DNA of 49,782 nt. Source: a virus. The DNA is taken from positions 1-49,782 of IMG/VR virus record IMGVR_UViG_3300035070_001237. One strand, 5' to 3'. Position numbers and translations under genes: made by a program. Position 1 is the stretch's first letter. Each line of letters opens with the position of its first letter. Of the stretch, positions 18,401-25,351 are shown piece by piece. The notes under the pieces were generated by a model. The model was not told the origin of the DNA. It was given only the letters and a program-made list of their open reading frames with translations, and did no database searches.

Positions 18401-18746
18401 CGTCAAAAGTTGTTTGCAGTCTAGCAAGACGTGTGTTTTGCGCGTCGCTCTGCGACTTACTGTCGTATATGTCTCGGCCAATGGATACAGTGTTCATGTT
18501 GCGCCAGCGGCGGTCTTCCATGAAATAGTCTTTGGCTTCGTCTGTGCTTGTAAATGTCTTGCCGTCGCGCTCTTGGTAGTAATCAAATACGTCTTGGACA
18601 AATGCCGAGCTATTCCAAGCGTTGCGTGCGGTTTCTTTGGTTAAACCCGCTGCGTACCCCAGACCTGTGTCGCCTTGACCGTCCTGTGGGCCACCGTCAA
18701 TGTCAATTTGTGCGTTGTTTAAAAAGTTGCTAAATAATTTCGACAC
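6402..18746 (-). CDS. Giant 4114-residue internal virion/polyvalent-like protein
   Basis: This single frame covers a quarter of the window. It starts at GTG (18746) with GGAG eight bases upstream. The N-terminus has a Gly-rich hydrophobic stretch around residues 233-257 (AAIGGGLIGGALL). Long Ala/Asp/Lys-rich helical spans follow. An HExxH zinc-protease-like motif HETAH lies at 2063-2067, an ADP-ribosyltransferase-like patch DGPYGDGVYMT near 2965, and a second HExxH, HELKH, at 3039-3043. The C-terminus has hydrophobic segments around 3930-3950 and 3993-4014. It follows three internal-virion-like genes and precedes lysis genes, so it is probably packaged and ejected. It resembles large polyvalent phage proteins rather than a known N4-type RNA polymerase; I found no T/DxxGR motif. 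Confidence 0.85.
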   Translation of the reverse strand: MSKLFSNFLNNAQIDIDGGPQDGQGDTGLGYAAGLTKETARNAWNSSAFVQDVFDYYQERDGKTFTSTDEAKDYFMEDRRWRNMNTVSIGRDIYDSKSQSDAQNTRLARLQTTFDAMPDFYEEGGDGWQGFRTNAAAGLLDVINVVGFGSGGVAARAAAAGVMAKAGTHSVKNATTQAALGQARKAGIRAGLTKGATSEALAGGLVEGIHSLGTQSRDIKIGLQDKYSLMQTGAAIGGGLIGGALLGAPMGLAGALVPNVNPMSKGFGKGNAIGRGIRDGRRAAFRADLDGRQTAAAKAQQEAENAAPEEPTGIGTPANKVRLTQVFTDRAERQRTQELQDAVMEQGTADDSGKTIDVSASSSVDTSASQRFLNGVKAMNDSIGLASKYDADAEKMVAAGANEVKIREARDLAERHRAVADKIEVQLQGIDAPSKATADVDIKLLEDLTNQQKRIGYTDGVGNAADNTMNAAVGEGFTVEENTQGEGRSLVRDVTNAVAQAQGVDAVGVGKNRENLTGGGQPSDTAGERLSDVNESAIAEREARIQEALRQQVEAAGEKLPELDEAVDSATRELQDAERGLQKEVVGQDADGGNIEKVTSAPDSPEMAVFNEKRQALDDATKAADDQRAVQDAVKEKSSEATKLFEQDRMARHAAKVAAQPVEEPSGGTPDVAPVEVVVTATERIVNIVDMNTNADSRFAVLQLLVDNIGGPFTAKQLAEQISSIKKNTKAAIAARKAKFQAILEEYAGRSDAIELLNDDDGIAASALNNVVFETLLDANQAEKYGDATPYRAGAMAEYNDWRERQAVEIFDDRLVDGFGLPDQVLEGMAQDFTPEFADIARAAINNPDVQRVDFPPAKKSEIKVFIEGLPSSMKTELNEFKEKYLSSLLASGQMKMADAETIVNRLADDKVDRWMRRSGDFVERNQQAISNEIDANRQMRQELTKALEKMLRTFKPSLAESAAGKKYTTEIQSREFRLAGYDFGNILASPGGDIVGVAKGATRIRYKVSPTKDATPAQEAHLAARAEIAALIDKYGFKRDMYVSKIISILDTRNEKLQKSREKNIDMGRRGVDDETYAYGDRKGQRTDSAKKLDRLAYDSTSTNPVKDGKSIRGDRGNVRTSSAIGVSDATAALGLGKHIGYTQVAATGKMTVWGKTTEGKATTAQLAAVFGKSKGGKLFRKTTVRNGQTGKLETLNSQVTAQMAIHDAAIDAASEQRVSNSVKAKRNLPYTQPRITAIEQLDKAINKLKSAKNPKPSKKNPDAAIDPQKVADAQDALDALYSKLRIATFFVDDPSLKKGTQILVDPAQLQLARQALVDSTSDASEISDAQVMRRALKGIVSDFNSSTKKEAAADNKVEYLENEGLTSLRTEYNALRNKLHDTMKGRLEKQGDGTMARTGEKVAMDEVELQRMRATLTKLGFALQNALDTGAKVDSKVADDLISAPGKARAAAARQDYARTKSEGDQATRDAAQEAAMNERRGLDGDNAYDQAFQNFDHIKDPELRAELEADAFNAAVTATLNNRAGNGPEMTPEDYAIMAGVPLNEAKPINPATKTAVRQKADSIMQEEAASVEMGEDIAEALTIQRDNGLPKAWLEDQIKKIRAHYAKKTKPVTEPDSVPPTSKGKPPYIRVIDGIEIDLFNDLDYVDLGNSRTSIGFEGRMLGAVDSLPDGKAVFTRASDGKVYVFDTKKDLIDDLLPMFRETFNQVANKMPNKYRRKANQVGTEYPIDHKNSETYGNNKPLTPNTKKGETPLDTPAKPVDPADRLTHNGEYYAAQIPTGKMFAVQIVDKTSKLKGSVRATSLKKAQSAGDMLKNSSRYEFIFGHVDLPSTGVSRKDQLLETFRPMDASDSFYDRNGKLVTVADADAELASLANTVPDGSKAAVNTKASKLSTIADNPISGSEEHIAVLAELATVPKTIGELNDMMFGLESISWNMLPSLNSYKNFMRLRASVGALLNSSAKNGIDRDTARRVKVNYNQLQQALSEHAPDDLAASVSFLENLFTFTGKSPLIEVGNENSFTPDFANEKFGSKRNRITLDKEQINAGGNRHTPITATIIHETAHWLYANVLDETDKVQFWSAMEKFYNDAEAGDGLDMDLLQKGSVDPQLFSNSLHSPSEYFANQFLTWVTSNGQVNNISLWGKIAQLGTMLLNNLRGIETPGVQLDPDLVPIFQKHMPVLQPDPVTGKMNVGISRFAHLEGVGAKFGKPMKEGQKRNTAAFLGEKIRLLDTTRLTLLGAKMRTPASLDDSLSLATDMEAAKNKIYGMFGGKAGEETHYFNPLQEGSGNVRITMFDTGTGSLQRGKLLEAQHKVHAFLKALRENKKAFNPDVEETKQRDDEIRKLIDDGGTPDEATEAKIREDSPYDNLDEKIIQQMDLLATNLNNAMDVMNRQMIAAFNRQMPRDATTDLYIGITFEGQAEVRKVNRKSERFKKMAREDAAEYQSKKEALDLIVAQFNNAGIDIADVAPDDLAGMVDELAVPIAPIEALKRHIVDGDTGVMAIQSIFQSINELGARPDLTSIPTMQELYKQALAKGDFAKQILTELTNMSKNGEQHKIVARLAKAATELGDPLWIQIALRWKTDPKNIGVKHEGVYAPPNKPAGDKSAPFVVAKGAMTHRRADVETVLQSLWTNFHNAGISETEAPNKIVDTEYTAHVITGYGQNKAGNDEVVLEQDGPLFKEMRKTLRKLAVKITRINDARLNQQPSREALDAKKDYITENLYEDVLPDLYMMAYRMLSPSQQKDINDAAQVSYADANQRESETLDFFVTRAMRQTNSGVKPDIGKTNTFDDRLRTLLKRQYENSSQNQASGGTFTYDPPKFAVADVENGLKEIGQIVFDLTHDILAFPKDTIAFKRDYDEANKWVNSGEDLFLLSPTKEEVAIARTPVLMAAKSHGSSTISPTIAGRFGRELTMSMSEKMQATVRTFLGASPFENVDTFLRFNKSPQADVNGVTKTSDGPYGDGVYMTKAGEADAEFDEVEFLETTKRALQSSPLTPADIDGGMVSAEAIVFYRQSILDLMNRSQDQNGVVNHELKHFLAMQDRHWRLLESLDGSIVQPKVVPVFAKMSTPFDLTSGSSYSFRSDAQDGISYLIGRMVNAGLINFGAVEELMSNVPDTFSGAALHRTLTGEDGLMVKHGTAKNAIKARQAFNAFMSGQGYDALTTDVGDVVFSSASVRQAEGGFTPVDANFSSNPTRNSERKMGGSLAIEMAVVNGELPPGRFANLAQEAQRLELPVQLVPVLGKIFKKQDVTEADAQKVSKLSSVVNFFSENAAHFRNVGANWYADKIKPQDGAGFFEEHDVELHNTVNGVFQKLNALPDAGGRVKKWANRNRGLMLKDAKQPDSHNRIISALRRGRGAVQELAQEEREAALEIGRLFDAELKKMRDLGIAVGDARNLGNDFYVPQVWDVDELLANPNRFKDALVTYFKREQNSPDYRGQKRHSIDELEAKAENVHYRLTQGHDPSIDTQVQKALGSIFAPRVLQLQAGDMVEMDNFLVTDLQGIMSKYFDRTVRKRLLTERFGLNMHGFDTYLDVARGATMSGKGSGLDRAVEILRSAKHTSSHGQSKEGPLQVDEVLVPRVQGRGNEIKDLLVSVEKELGDTPELRRKNKHRARAMLINAVEGIDRDDVGYNVRVDAIINAMIDFPRTNRLTHSNETKMRDMMNVLNKRSIDGGDGSELRYVVSRNMKAFNSVSLLGFTTLTSMPDMVLPLIRSGDMRAFYTAWKGYVKKDPAYRDAARNIGVGIENLMHDRAVQQSGAGNQKFTNSFFNFTGLTGWTNINREVSAMVGFESFKTEINRALAMRAKGLRGSKDYETSIRYLKRYGLTGEGAKYDFLKHGAIRLDELPPSDEAIKKQVQMAMLRFTNESVFMPNPNDTPLWAQNPWQSMMWQLKSFPLMMARLSGYVISEAKAGNTKPALYLLTAGVGMGSLSVMTKDVVQMRGGEDEQSMALRERKGSDTNMLGLWSIAQGLGAKEGGDADENLGLYIDGLLAVGGLGLFAELLYNASAQMDNGAYGTVRIASSIFGPSVSAGTGAIDVATGLKDYVTGDGEATAKRRAMLRQLAMRFPILGGVSYFRESAADLGGEPSTGGKKSNSSSFGGTFD

Positions 18747-18805
18747 GTCGGTACTCCAGTTTCCGAGGCTTGTTCGGACCCATCATACCAACGTGTTAAG
18801 TTCTA

Positions 18806-18817
18806 GTCGTCCTCACT
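18806..18817 (-). repeat. Late-block motif AGTGAGGACGAC, copy at giant-protein junction
   Basis: Minus-strand AGTGAGGACGAC spans the stop codon (TGA inside the motif) of the 939-residue gene. The same motif lies at the capsid stop (31606-31616) and at the 91-residue gene stop (38171-38182). Each is followed by a 60-80 base gap before the next late gene. Confidence 0.6.
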
Positions 18818-21632
18818 GCTGAGAGAGAGCTTCCATTGCCAATGAAACTGACCGTTCATCAAAAGGCAAACCCGCCGACTTTAGCGCGTCAGCTATGACG
18901 CGAGGCATTTCGGTTTGCTGCCATTGCGACTTTTCAGAAAAATTGCTGATCTCGGCTGCGTCAAGACTGCTCTGCAAAGCAGTTTTAATAGAAGTCGCAA
19001 ACTCTTCCGTCATTCTACTTTGTATTAGTGTCTCCGCTTTTTGCGCTCGTGCTGCGTCCCAAGCCTTGTAGCCTTCGTTAGCTCTTTCTATCCCCGTAAG
19101 TTCTGGTCTGGCTGGGGCTGCTGGCGTGTGGAAAGGTGTGTATATTATATTACCATCGACCATTCTTCTTTTGCCATCGGCTGATACGCTACCGCTTTGG
19201 CCGTTTGATCCGGGGGGCGGTTGCACGACTAAGCCATTTTCCTTTGCTGCCGCTGCTGTCATTCTCTCGCCCTTAACAAGCTGCCCGTCTACCAAGTCGT
19301 AATAAAAGAACGGGTTAAGAAGTTCGCCATTGGCGTCTTTAAACGTCTTGCCAATTTTCCTGCTATCGGCTGTCACCATTGCATACGAGGTTTCGCCGTT
19401 GGCGTTCTTAGTACGTGTGAGCCACTCTGGTTTTACCATAGGCTTAGTATCTAAAATTCTTTGAAACAAACCTTCGGCAAGAAGGTCTATGCTGGTTTTT
19501 GGTTTAGCAGGAATTTCCCTAACAGACCACCGCACTTCGTCTTCTTGCAGCCCTGCTACAAAAGTCTCTATGCCAGCGGTTAATTCATTGGCAATCTTTT
19601 CGCGGACTTTTTGTACCGCTTCTGGGGTGGCAGTGATCGGTAAGCTGGCAATGTCCCTTTGCAACTTTTGGATTGCGATAGCTGATAATTGCTTAAACAG
19701 ACCGTCCTCGTATGTTTGGTAATAAGTCTGTGGCGGGGGTATGCCGTCTTGCATCTGGATCGCTTGACTTTGTACCCACCCCGCCATGTCACTCGTGGCT
19801 GGTAGCATCAATGTGGCTTTAGCAATGTTCACAACCTCTTGCATTTCTTCTGGCGTAGTTTTTTCCGGTTCTAGCCCCATGTCTCTTACTATTTTCAAAA
19901 CAGTCTGACTGGCTTGAACTCTCTTGGACATTGAAATGTGCGCTGTATTGGCCAAGGCTCTAAGAGCAACTCTTGCTACTTTAGCCGCAGGGTCGTCGCT
20001 CATAATCAATAGGTCTGCGGCCTTTTCATTTTTCCAGTAATCGGCACTAGCGTTCCAAGTCGAAGTTAAAGCGGTGACGTGTCTATCATGGTTTGTCTGC
20101 CACAGTTTTGCGTGCGCGTAAGCGCCACGGCTGTCTAGTCGCTTGTAAATATCTTCAAACTCTTCTGGAAATTTTTCCTCGCCGTCTGCGTTTTCCGTCA
20201 TTTCGTAAGGGTCCATCCCCAACATCGCTCTGTGGTTGTTTAATACCTCAAACGCTTTACCTTTTCTCCCTCCGATGTCGGCTTGTGTAAATATTCTATC
20301 TAAGTCTGTACCATTGTTTGCAACAAATTCGAGCAACGCGGCATCGTCTTCTTTTTTTTCTTTGGCTATCGCACTCTCGCTGCCAATGGTTAATGCGCCC
20401 AGCAATTCGTCAAAGTGCCTTTCGTAAATACCGGGATCAAGAGCTTTTAGTACATCATAGTCGTTAGTGGTATTTTCCAGCAACGTCGTGACGTATTCTC
20501 TGCGCTTTGCGTCATCGTTATATTTTTGAAGAAGTTCCCCAGCATATGCAAACGACCCTGTTAGTGATTGCTTAGCTTTATCTAAATTGTTGTTAGCTTG
20601 AGCTATTCTTTTGGGTTTGTTGGCTGCGCGTAAGTTGGTCCCGTATATGTCAATCTCAGCGTCGGTAGGTATTCCCAGCCCACTTCGTGCGAAAAAGGCT
20701 TTAGCCGCTTTTTGCAATTGGGCAGGGTCAGTAGTGTCCACAGCCAAATCTGCGTCTACTTTATTTAATGTTTCAGCTATATAGCTGGGCCGATACGTTT
20801 CGTATTCTTTTGTGGCCAGTTCCATATACTTATCCACGGCGGCTTGGTCAGGGACAAAGCCGTTTGGGAATGAATTTTTAAACCTTTGCTCGGCTACCTG
20901 TTTGAACGCCGCTAATGTCGTGCTGGTCTTAATCAGGTCTTGAAATCCTTCTGCACCCTGTGAGGTTGCGGTACTATTGTAATCGGACATAAGCCTAGAT
21001 ACGGTGCTTTCTCTTAGCGCTTGAATAGCCGCCTTATGACGTTGGGGGGCGTTGTCGTATGCGGCGGTCCATTGACTGTCACTTTGAAGGTTCATTAACC
21101 CTTGGTCTCTGTAATACTGCTGGAAATCTGCTTGCTGGTTTAAAAAGTTGTTGTTCTTAAACCAGTCAAAAGTGAACATATCTCCTTTTATGCCAGCGGC
21201 GTCTAGCTGCGCTTGATAACTGGCATAGGCAGTGGTCCCGCCGGGTTTCACTTTACCGTCTGCGTCTTTTTCCTCTGTTGCATGGTCTGTCCCAATGTGG
21301 GCCTTGGCAAGTTCTTTTGCTATTGCCAGTTGTTTTGTGATATTGCCCAGCGCATTGCCAGCCGCAACGGTCTGTTTGTTCGCTTGTATCTGGCCAAGTC
21401 GTTTGGAAGTTTCTTGCAGTGCGCCAGACGAGGGAAGGCCAGCGCCAAAGTAAGATGTGCCGCCAGACAGAGACGACTTATAGTTAGCCAAGTCTTCGGT
21501 GCTAACCTTTGCGCCCATGTCGGCGTTCATCTTAACGTAGCTCTGAAATAGCTCCGCATTTTCAGACCGACGTCTACGACTTGTGTCGACGGCTTCGTTG
21601 TAGCCCTTGCGAAATGCGTTGCCTAATCTCAT
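18813..21632 (-). CDS. Internal virion protein-like, 939 residues
   Basis: This large helical protein with a basic start (MRLGNAFRKGYNEA, then DTSRRRRSE) is rich in Ala, Lys, Gln and Asp with no obvious enzyme motif. A Gly/Ser/Pro-rich linker lies in the C-terminal third (PPPGSNGQSGSVSADGKRR). It shares four bases with the 304-residue gene upstream and precedes the giant gene. Order and size match the middle core protein of T7-type podoviruses (gp15-like), which helps form the DNA ejection channel. That role is inferred from position and composition only. Confidence 0.7.
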   Translation of the reverse strand: MRLGNAFRKGYNEAVDTSRRRRSENAELFQSYVKMNADMGAKVSTEDLANYKSSLSGGTSYFGAGLPSSGALQETSKRLGQIQANKQTVAAGNALGNITKQLAIAKELAKAHIGTDHATEEKDADGKVKPGGTTAYASYQAQLDAAGIKGDMFTFDWFKNNNFLNQQADFQQYYRDQGLMNLQSDSQWTAAYDNAPQRHKAAIQALRESTVSRLMSDYNSTATSQGAEGFQDLIKTSTTLAAFKQVAEQRFKNSFPNGFVPDQAAVDKYMELATKEYETYRPSYIAETLNKVDADLAVDTTDPAQLQKAAKAFFARSGLGIPTDAEIDIYGTNLRAANKPKRIAQANNNLDKAKQSLTGSFAYAGELLQKYNDDAKRREYVTTLLENTTNDYDVLKALDPGIYERHFDELLGALTIGSESAIAKEKKEDDAALLEFVANNGTDLDRIFTQADIGGRKGKAFEVLNNHRAMLGMDPYEMTENADGEEKFPEEFEDIYKRLDSRGAYAHAKLWQTNHDRHVTALTSTWNASADYWKNEKAADLLIMSDDPAAKVARVALRALANTAHISMSKRVQASQTVLKIVRDMGLEPEKTTPEEMQEVVNIAKATLMLPATSDMAGWVQSQAIQMQDGIPPPQTYYQTYEDGLFKQLSAIAIQKLQRDIASLPITATPEAVQKVREKIANELTAGIETFVAGLQEDEVRWSVREIPAKPKTSIDLLAEGLFQRILDTKPMVKPEWLTRTKNANGETSYAMVTADSRKIGKTFKDANGELLNPFFYYDLVDGQLVKGERMTAAAAKENGLVVQPPPGSNGQSGSVSADGKRRMVDGNIIYTPFHTPAAPARPELTGIERANEGYKAWDAARAQKAETLIQSRMTEEFATSIKTALQSSLDAAEISNFSEKSQWQQTEMPRVIADALKSAGLPFDERSVSLAMEALSQQ

Positions 21633-22543
21633 TTTGCTATCCCTTTGTACTCTGGAACGCCAGCGCCAAGACTTGCCGTTCTGTAATACTCAAGCTGACG
21701 GTCTGTATCGCTCATAACGTCTACGCGCTTGTCGTTGAAGCCAAAGGTAAAGCCAAGGTTCGGTGCGATCTGCTCGCCAAACCTACCAACCGCCGAACCG
21801 AAACTTTCTGAACTATCGGCATACTGATCCGCAGCCGTTTTGCTAATGTCGGCTTGCTGATTGTATGCTGTCTGCATCATCTGTGGTGCAAAGTTAGTGA
21901 GCATAGGGCTTTCGGCGTCAATCGCTGCTGAGTACACACCCTTAGTTTCATCCAGCATACCCGTTCTGCCAGAGTTTAAAGCGTCTGCATAGTTTGTGCT
22001 TCTCGCAATGGCGCTGTCGAACGCCATGTTGTCTAGCTCTGCGACTTTATCCATAGACTTCTCTATGATGTCGGCCTGTCGGTCACTGTTATACGTGCTG
22101 CTACCCAGACCGCGATCAATGTTGGCAGCGGTCTCCGACGAAGACACCCGCTCAACTATGTCCATATAGCTGGACATGTAGTTGGTGCGTAGATCGTCAT
22201 AGTTTTTCTTTATGCCGTCTTCGTCGACCATGTTGTATTCACCCAGCTTTGCGCTGGCTTTCCTAATCTCATGGTCGAGCTTGCCTGTTCGCTTCATAAG
22301 CTGCTCTTGCGCTTGCAATTCCGACTGACGTCTTGATGCCGCCATAGCTTGATACTCAGCCGCAAGCTGTTGTTGGAAAGCCATCTGGTCGCGTGCAATA
22401 GCTTCGTCTTGCATCATAGTCGTAAGAGACATGCCCATATCAAAGAAAGAGCCGCCTGCTTCGGCCATCATTCTTCCGCGACTGCCTTCTTTTAACGCGC
22501 TTCCGAAACCCTTACCACCGGCTTCACCGAGATTTGCCGCCAT
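21629..22543 (-). CDS. Internal virion protein-like, 304 residues (gp14-like position)
   Basis: A Gly-rich N-terminus (AANLGEAGGKGFGSALKEG) is followed by a Met/Ala/Gln-rich coiled coil around residues 45-90 (QMAFQQQLAAEYQAMAASR). T7 gp14-type core proteins have a similar composition: small, Ala/Gln rich, membrane-active during ejection. AGGAG lies nine bases before the start. It overlaps the 939-residue gene by an ATGA junction. Function is inferred from order; sequence identity to gp14 is not evident. Confidence 0.65.
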   Translation of the reverse strand: MAANLGEAGGKGFGSALKEGSRGRMMAEAGGSFFDMGMSLTTMMQDEAIARDQMAFQQQLAAEYQAMAASRRQSELQAQEQLMKRTGKLDHEIRKASAKLGEYNMVDEDGIKKNYDDLRTNYMSSYMDIVERVSSSETAANIDRGLGSSTYNSDRQADIIEKSMDKVAELDNMAFDSAIARSTNYADALNSGRTGMLDETKGVYSAAIDAESPMLTNFAPQMMQTAYNQQADISKTAADQYADSSESFGSAVGRFGEQIAPNLGFTFGFNDKRVDVMSDTDRQLEYYRTASLGAGVPEYKGIAK

Positions 22544-22553
22544 GTCTTAACTC

Positions 22554-23246
22554 CTAGCCGTACTTTGAAGCATACCCAGCTTCTCTTTTGCCTAATAAAT
22601 TACGCCCAAAATTACCCGCTCTCAGGCTTTGTGGGCCGTAGCCAAGGTTGTAACCGCCAAGACCGCTGCCGAACCCAGTGCCAGCCGCCATCCGATAATT
22701 CACGTCGTTGTTAAGAGCTTGGCCGGGAAGTGGTTGTTCGCCTGTCGTGGCGACGTCTGAAGCCATTTCAGTTCCGACGACGTCTGTCTGCTCCATGCTG
22801 CCTTCTGGCAAAGGATTTTCAATCGTGCCATCTACGCCGCCAGCCAAAGCACGACTTCCGAAACCCTCACCGCCTTCGCCTACTGCGCCGGGGCTTTGAT
22901 TAGCAACAGTCGCTTCCATACTTGGTAGCCCTGCGGCACTTGCGTATTCGTCACCCAAGTAAGACGCACCAGCTCGCGCCGTGTCAAATGGCGAGAACAT
23001 CTGGCTTGCGCCTTCGCCACCTAAAACCATCGTCAGGTCTTCGTCGCCCATGCCCGGCACGGCGCTGTCTTTCCCAGCCGCCGCGTCCTTGATGAACTCG
23101 TACTGATTGCTTGGCGTGCCAGCATCCGAAGTAATGAACTGCTGTGGCCCAATGCTATCAGGGACCATATTCATCGGAGCCGCTGGACCGGGCCGCGCAA
23201 TTGCTGGCGCTGGTGTTGGCGCTACCGCTCTTGATCTTCCACCCAT
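22554..23246 (-). CDS. Low-complexity virion-associated protein, 230 residues
   Basis: The N-terminus is Pro/Ala rich (RAVAPTPAPAIARPGPAAP); the rest is Gly, Ser, Asp and Glu rich, ending in Gly/Tyr/Arg (GLGGYNLGYGPQSLRAG). It looks largely unstructured. An AGGAGAT ribosome site is present. The placement between a structural protein and a core-like protein suggests a particle component or assembly factor. No family is recognised. Confidence 0.6.
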   Translation of the reverse strand: MGGRSRAVAPTPAPAIARPGPAAPMNMVPDSIGPQQFITSDAGTPSNQYEFIKDAAAGKDSAVPGMGDEDLTMVLGGEGASQMFSPFDTARAGASYLGDEYASAAGLPSMEATVANQSPGAVGEGGEGFGSRALAGGVDGTIENPLPEGSMEQTDVVGTEMASDVATTGEQPLPGQALNNDVNYRMAAGTGFGSGLGGYNLGYGPQSLRAGNFGRNLLGKREAGYASKYG

Positions 23247-23256
23247 AGTTTATCTC

Positions 23257-24894
23257 CTATCCTATGACTACGCCAATGCGTTTGTCGTTTAAGCCTGTCC
23301 GACGTTGGCTGCGTGCTTGCTGCATACTGTTCACTGGCGTCATCTTAGCATTTCCATAGTTTCGGTTCGTCCCACCCTGTTGAAGGTAGCGAACTCCGTT
23401 CATATCTGGCTGCGCACTAAACAGAGGGTTGTTAGACGCTGATGTTGTGGGCTGACCGCCAAGGCTAGTTGGCTGCACAGAGTTAGGGTTGGCGTTCTTG
23501 GCGTTGGCTAACAGCCACGCTTGCCAATCGAAGTCTGGTGAGCCAGCCGCCACGTCCCCAGACGTGTCCGACAGGCCTGTGTTTTGCAATGTAGAAATAG
23601 CAGGGGTTTCTCGTGGGGCAGGGCTTGCAACTGAACTGTTCTCTGGTCCGTCATTTAGACTTGCCCCAAACCCGCCATTCTCTTCTTGGTTTTCTTGCTG
23701 TTGGGTGCGTGCTTCCCAAGGCGTCTTGATGTCGCTGCTCATAATTCCTGGTGCTACGTCTTGCATCTTGCCGCCGACGTAAGAGCCAATGCCTTCTGTA
23801 AGCCCGACACCTGTTGTTACTGCGCCAACCGTTGCCTGACCAACGCTGCCTGTGCTGTCGTAGATTTTTTGGCCGACGAAGGGCGCGGCCTTGCCAGCCG
23901 CGAAGTCGCCAAGAGCGCCTCCTAGCGCATTGCCGTAGTCAAAGCTCGCCGTGCTTGCCGTGCCTTCCCATCCCGGCACGCGAGGCCCGTATGTGTTCAT
24001 TGTTTCGTAGTTCGTTCCTGTGCCAATTATACTACCAACAGGCCCAAGCACTTGTCCAAGCACTAAGCCTTCGATAATGTTACCAAGACCCGTACCAAAC
24101 CTAGAGCCAAAAGTATTCGTTCCCACGTTGCCTGCGGCGTCGGAAGCAAGGTTGCGTTGAAACGGTTCGTTGTAAGCGTCGGCCAGATCGTCAAAGCTAG
24201 ATTGATTTGTGCGCTTGTTATAACCTGACCCTGCAAATGTTTCCTTAATAGTTGAGCCAAGGGCGTTACCCAAAGGGTCATCAAAGCTAGAGCCGGGGAA
24301 CGAATACTTTGTGCCGCCGCTGTACTTTTGGCGCATCAGCTCGGCCAGCATCTTAGTCGCTGCCTGTTGATTTTCTAGCGTCGGTGGCCCGTATCCCGCC
24401 TCCGCTTTAGTCGGGTCAAACCCTTCTAATAAATAACCGCCCTTGCCCATGCCGACGTTGATTAAGTCTTGGTCGATGAAGGGCAGACCAGTGTTAGCTT
24501 TGTCCCAGTTAGCCTTTGCCGTTTTGTACGCTGCGTCGTATGCGGTCTTGTTGTCGTAATTATTACTGATCGTGTTTCGCAAATTAGAGTACGTACCAGA
24601 CTTAATAGGCTGGCCGTCTTTACCTACTGCGTTAGTCACGCCTTTGTACGTGGACGAGTAGCCTTTCTTCGCCAGCTCAGCATTGATGACGGCTTCTCGT
24701 TCTTCCGCAGCCCTGAGCTGTGCACCAAGGTCGCTGTCGCCACCGTCGTTCGTATTTGGATACTTGGGTTTTTGCAAGTTATCGGGCCGCATCTTTGCGC
24801 GCTTGCTTGTCTTCAGGTCAGGGTTAGAATTTACGTTGCCTTCATTAGCCGTGTTGTTGTCACTGCTGTCGTCGTCGCTACCGCCGCTGCACAT
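23257..24894 (-). CDS. Structural protein with MCSGG start and Gly-rich central domain, 545 residues
   Basis: The frame is open upstream, but the start at 24894 is preferred: AAGGA precedes it and it follows the acetyltransferase stop by one base. The product begins MCSGGSDDDSS; short Cys/Gly-rich starts of this kind occur in virion proteins of marine podoviruses as far as I recall. A Lys/Arg-rich segment (SKRAKMRPDNLQKPKYPN) follows, then a domain with hydrophobic Gly-rich helices (LGNIIEGLVLGQVLGPVGSI) that could insert in a membrane during ejection. The C-terminus is Asn/Gln/Ser rich. Role unproven. Confidence 0.65.
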   Translation of the reverse strand: MCSGGSDDDSSDNNTANEGNVNSNPDLKTSKRAKMRPDNLQKPKYPNTNDGGDSDLGAQLRAAEEREAVINAELAKKGYSSTYKGVTNAVGKDGQPIKSGTYSNLRNTISNNYDNKTAYDAAYKTAKANWDKANTGLPFIDQDLINVGMGKGGYLLEGFDPTKAEAGYGPPTLENQQAATKMLAELMRQKYSGGTKYSFPGSSFDDPLGNALGSTIKETFAGSGYNKRTNQSSFDDLADAYNEPFQRNLASDAAGNVGTNTFGSRFGTGLGNIIEGLVLGQVLGPVGSIIGTGTNYETMNTYGPRVPGWEGTASTASFDYGNALGGALGDFAAGKAAPFVGQKIYDSTGSVGQATVGAVTTGVGLTEGIGSYVGGKMQDVAPGIMSSDIKTPWEARTQQQENQEENGGFGASLNDGPENSSVASPAPRETPAISTLQNTGLSDTSGDVAAGSPDFDWQAWLLANAKNANPNSVQPTSLGGQPTTSASNNPLFSAQPDMNGVRYLQQGGTNRNYGNAKMTPVNSMQQARSQRRTGLNDKRIGVVIG

Positions 24895-24895
24895 A

Positions 24896-25351
24896 CTATA
24901 AGTCCTTCTGAAAAATGTAGCCCGTCTGGGTGTAGCCGTTCTTTTGAGCAAACTTGTCCCAGCCATTACGGACGCCATTATTGCACGGCATAAACAGCAA
25001 GACTTCTGCGTCGTTGTATCTTGCCCAATGCTCAAACTTTTTCATAAAGCGTAATGCAGTTGAGCCGCCACGATGCAACGGATGTATATACATGTTCTGC
25101 TCTATCGCCAGCGTGGTTTGACCAAAGTAGTGTTTACTCAAGTTGGCAAAGAACATGCCTGTTATGCCGTCGTCGGTCACAATGTCTTCGTCTACTAAGC
25201 TCAGTTTCTCTTCGCTTTCGATGTAAGACTTTAGCATAAACTGAACTTTGTCTTCGTCGAAGTCGTGGTTCGAAAACACACCTTCACTGTGCATAACCTC
25301 ACCAAGCACCGCCAGCGGTGTCACGTCTTCAAGAGTTGCCAAGCGGATCAT
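24896..25351 (-). CDS. GNAT-family acetyltransferase, copy 1
   Basis: This 151-residue protein has the GNAT layout: an N-terminal MIRLATLEDVTPL strand-helix, a central strand GITGMFFANL, then NMYIHPLHRGGSTAL, where HRGGS is the acetyl-CoA pyrophosphate loop (R/Q-x-x-G-x-G/A motif, shortened). The fold probably moves an acetyl group to an amine. It is a paralogue of the next gene upstream, with the same length and order of motifs. Location inside the structural block suggests modification of a virion or host protein; the substrate is unknown. Confidence 0.8.
   Translation of the reverse strand: MIRLATLEDVTPLAVLGEVMHSEGVFSNHDFDEDKVQFMLKSYIESEEKLSLVDEDIVTDDGITGMFFANLSKHYFGQTTLAIEQNMYIHPLHRGGSTALRFMKKFEHWARYNDAEVLLFMPCNNGVRNGWDKFAQKNGYTQTGYIFQKDL

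Noticed and set aside
6402-18746. N4-type virion RNA polymerase
   Set aside because: Size fits, but I found no T/DxxGR or R-x3-K...YG motif; metalloprotease and ART-like motifs fit a polyvalent protein better.
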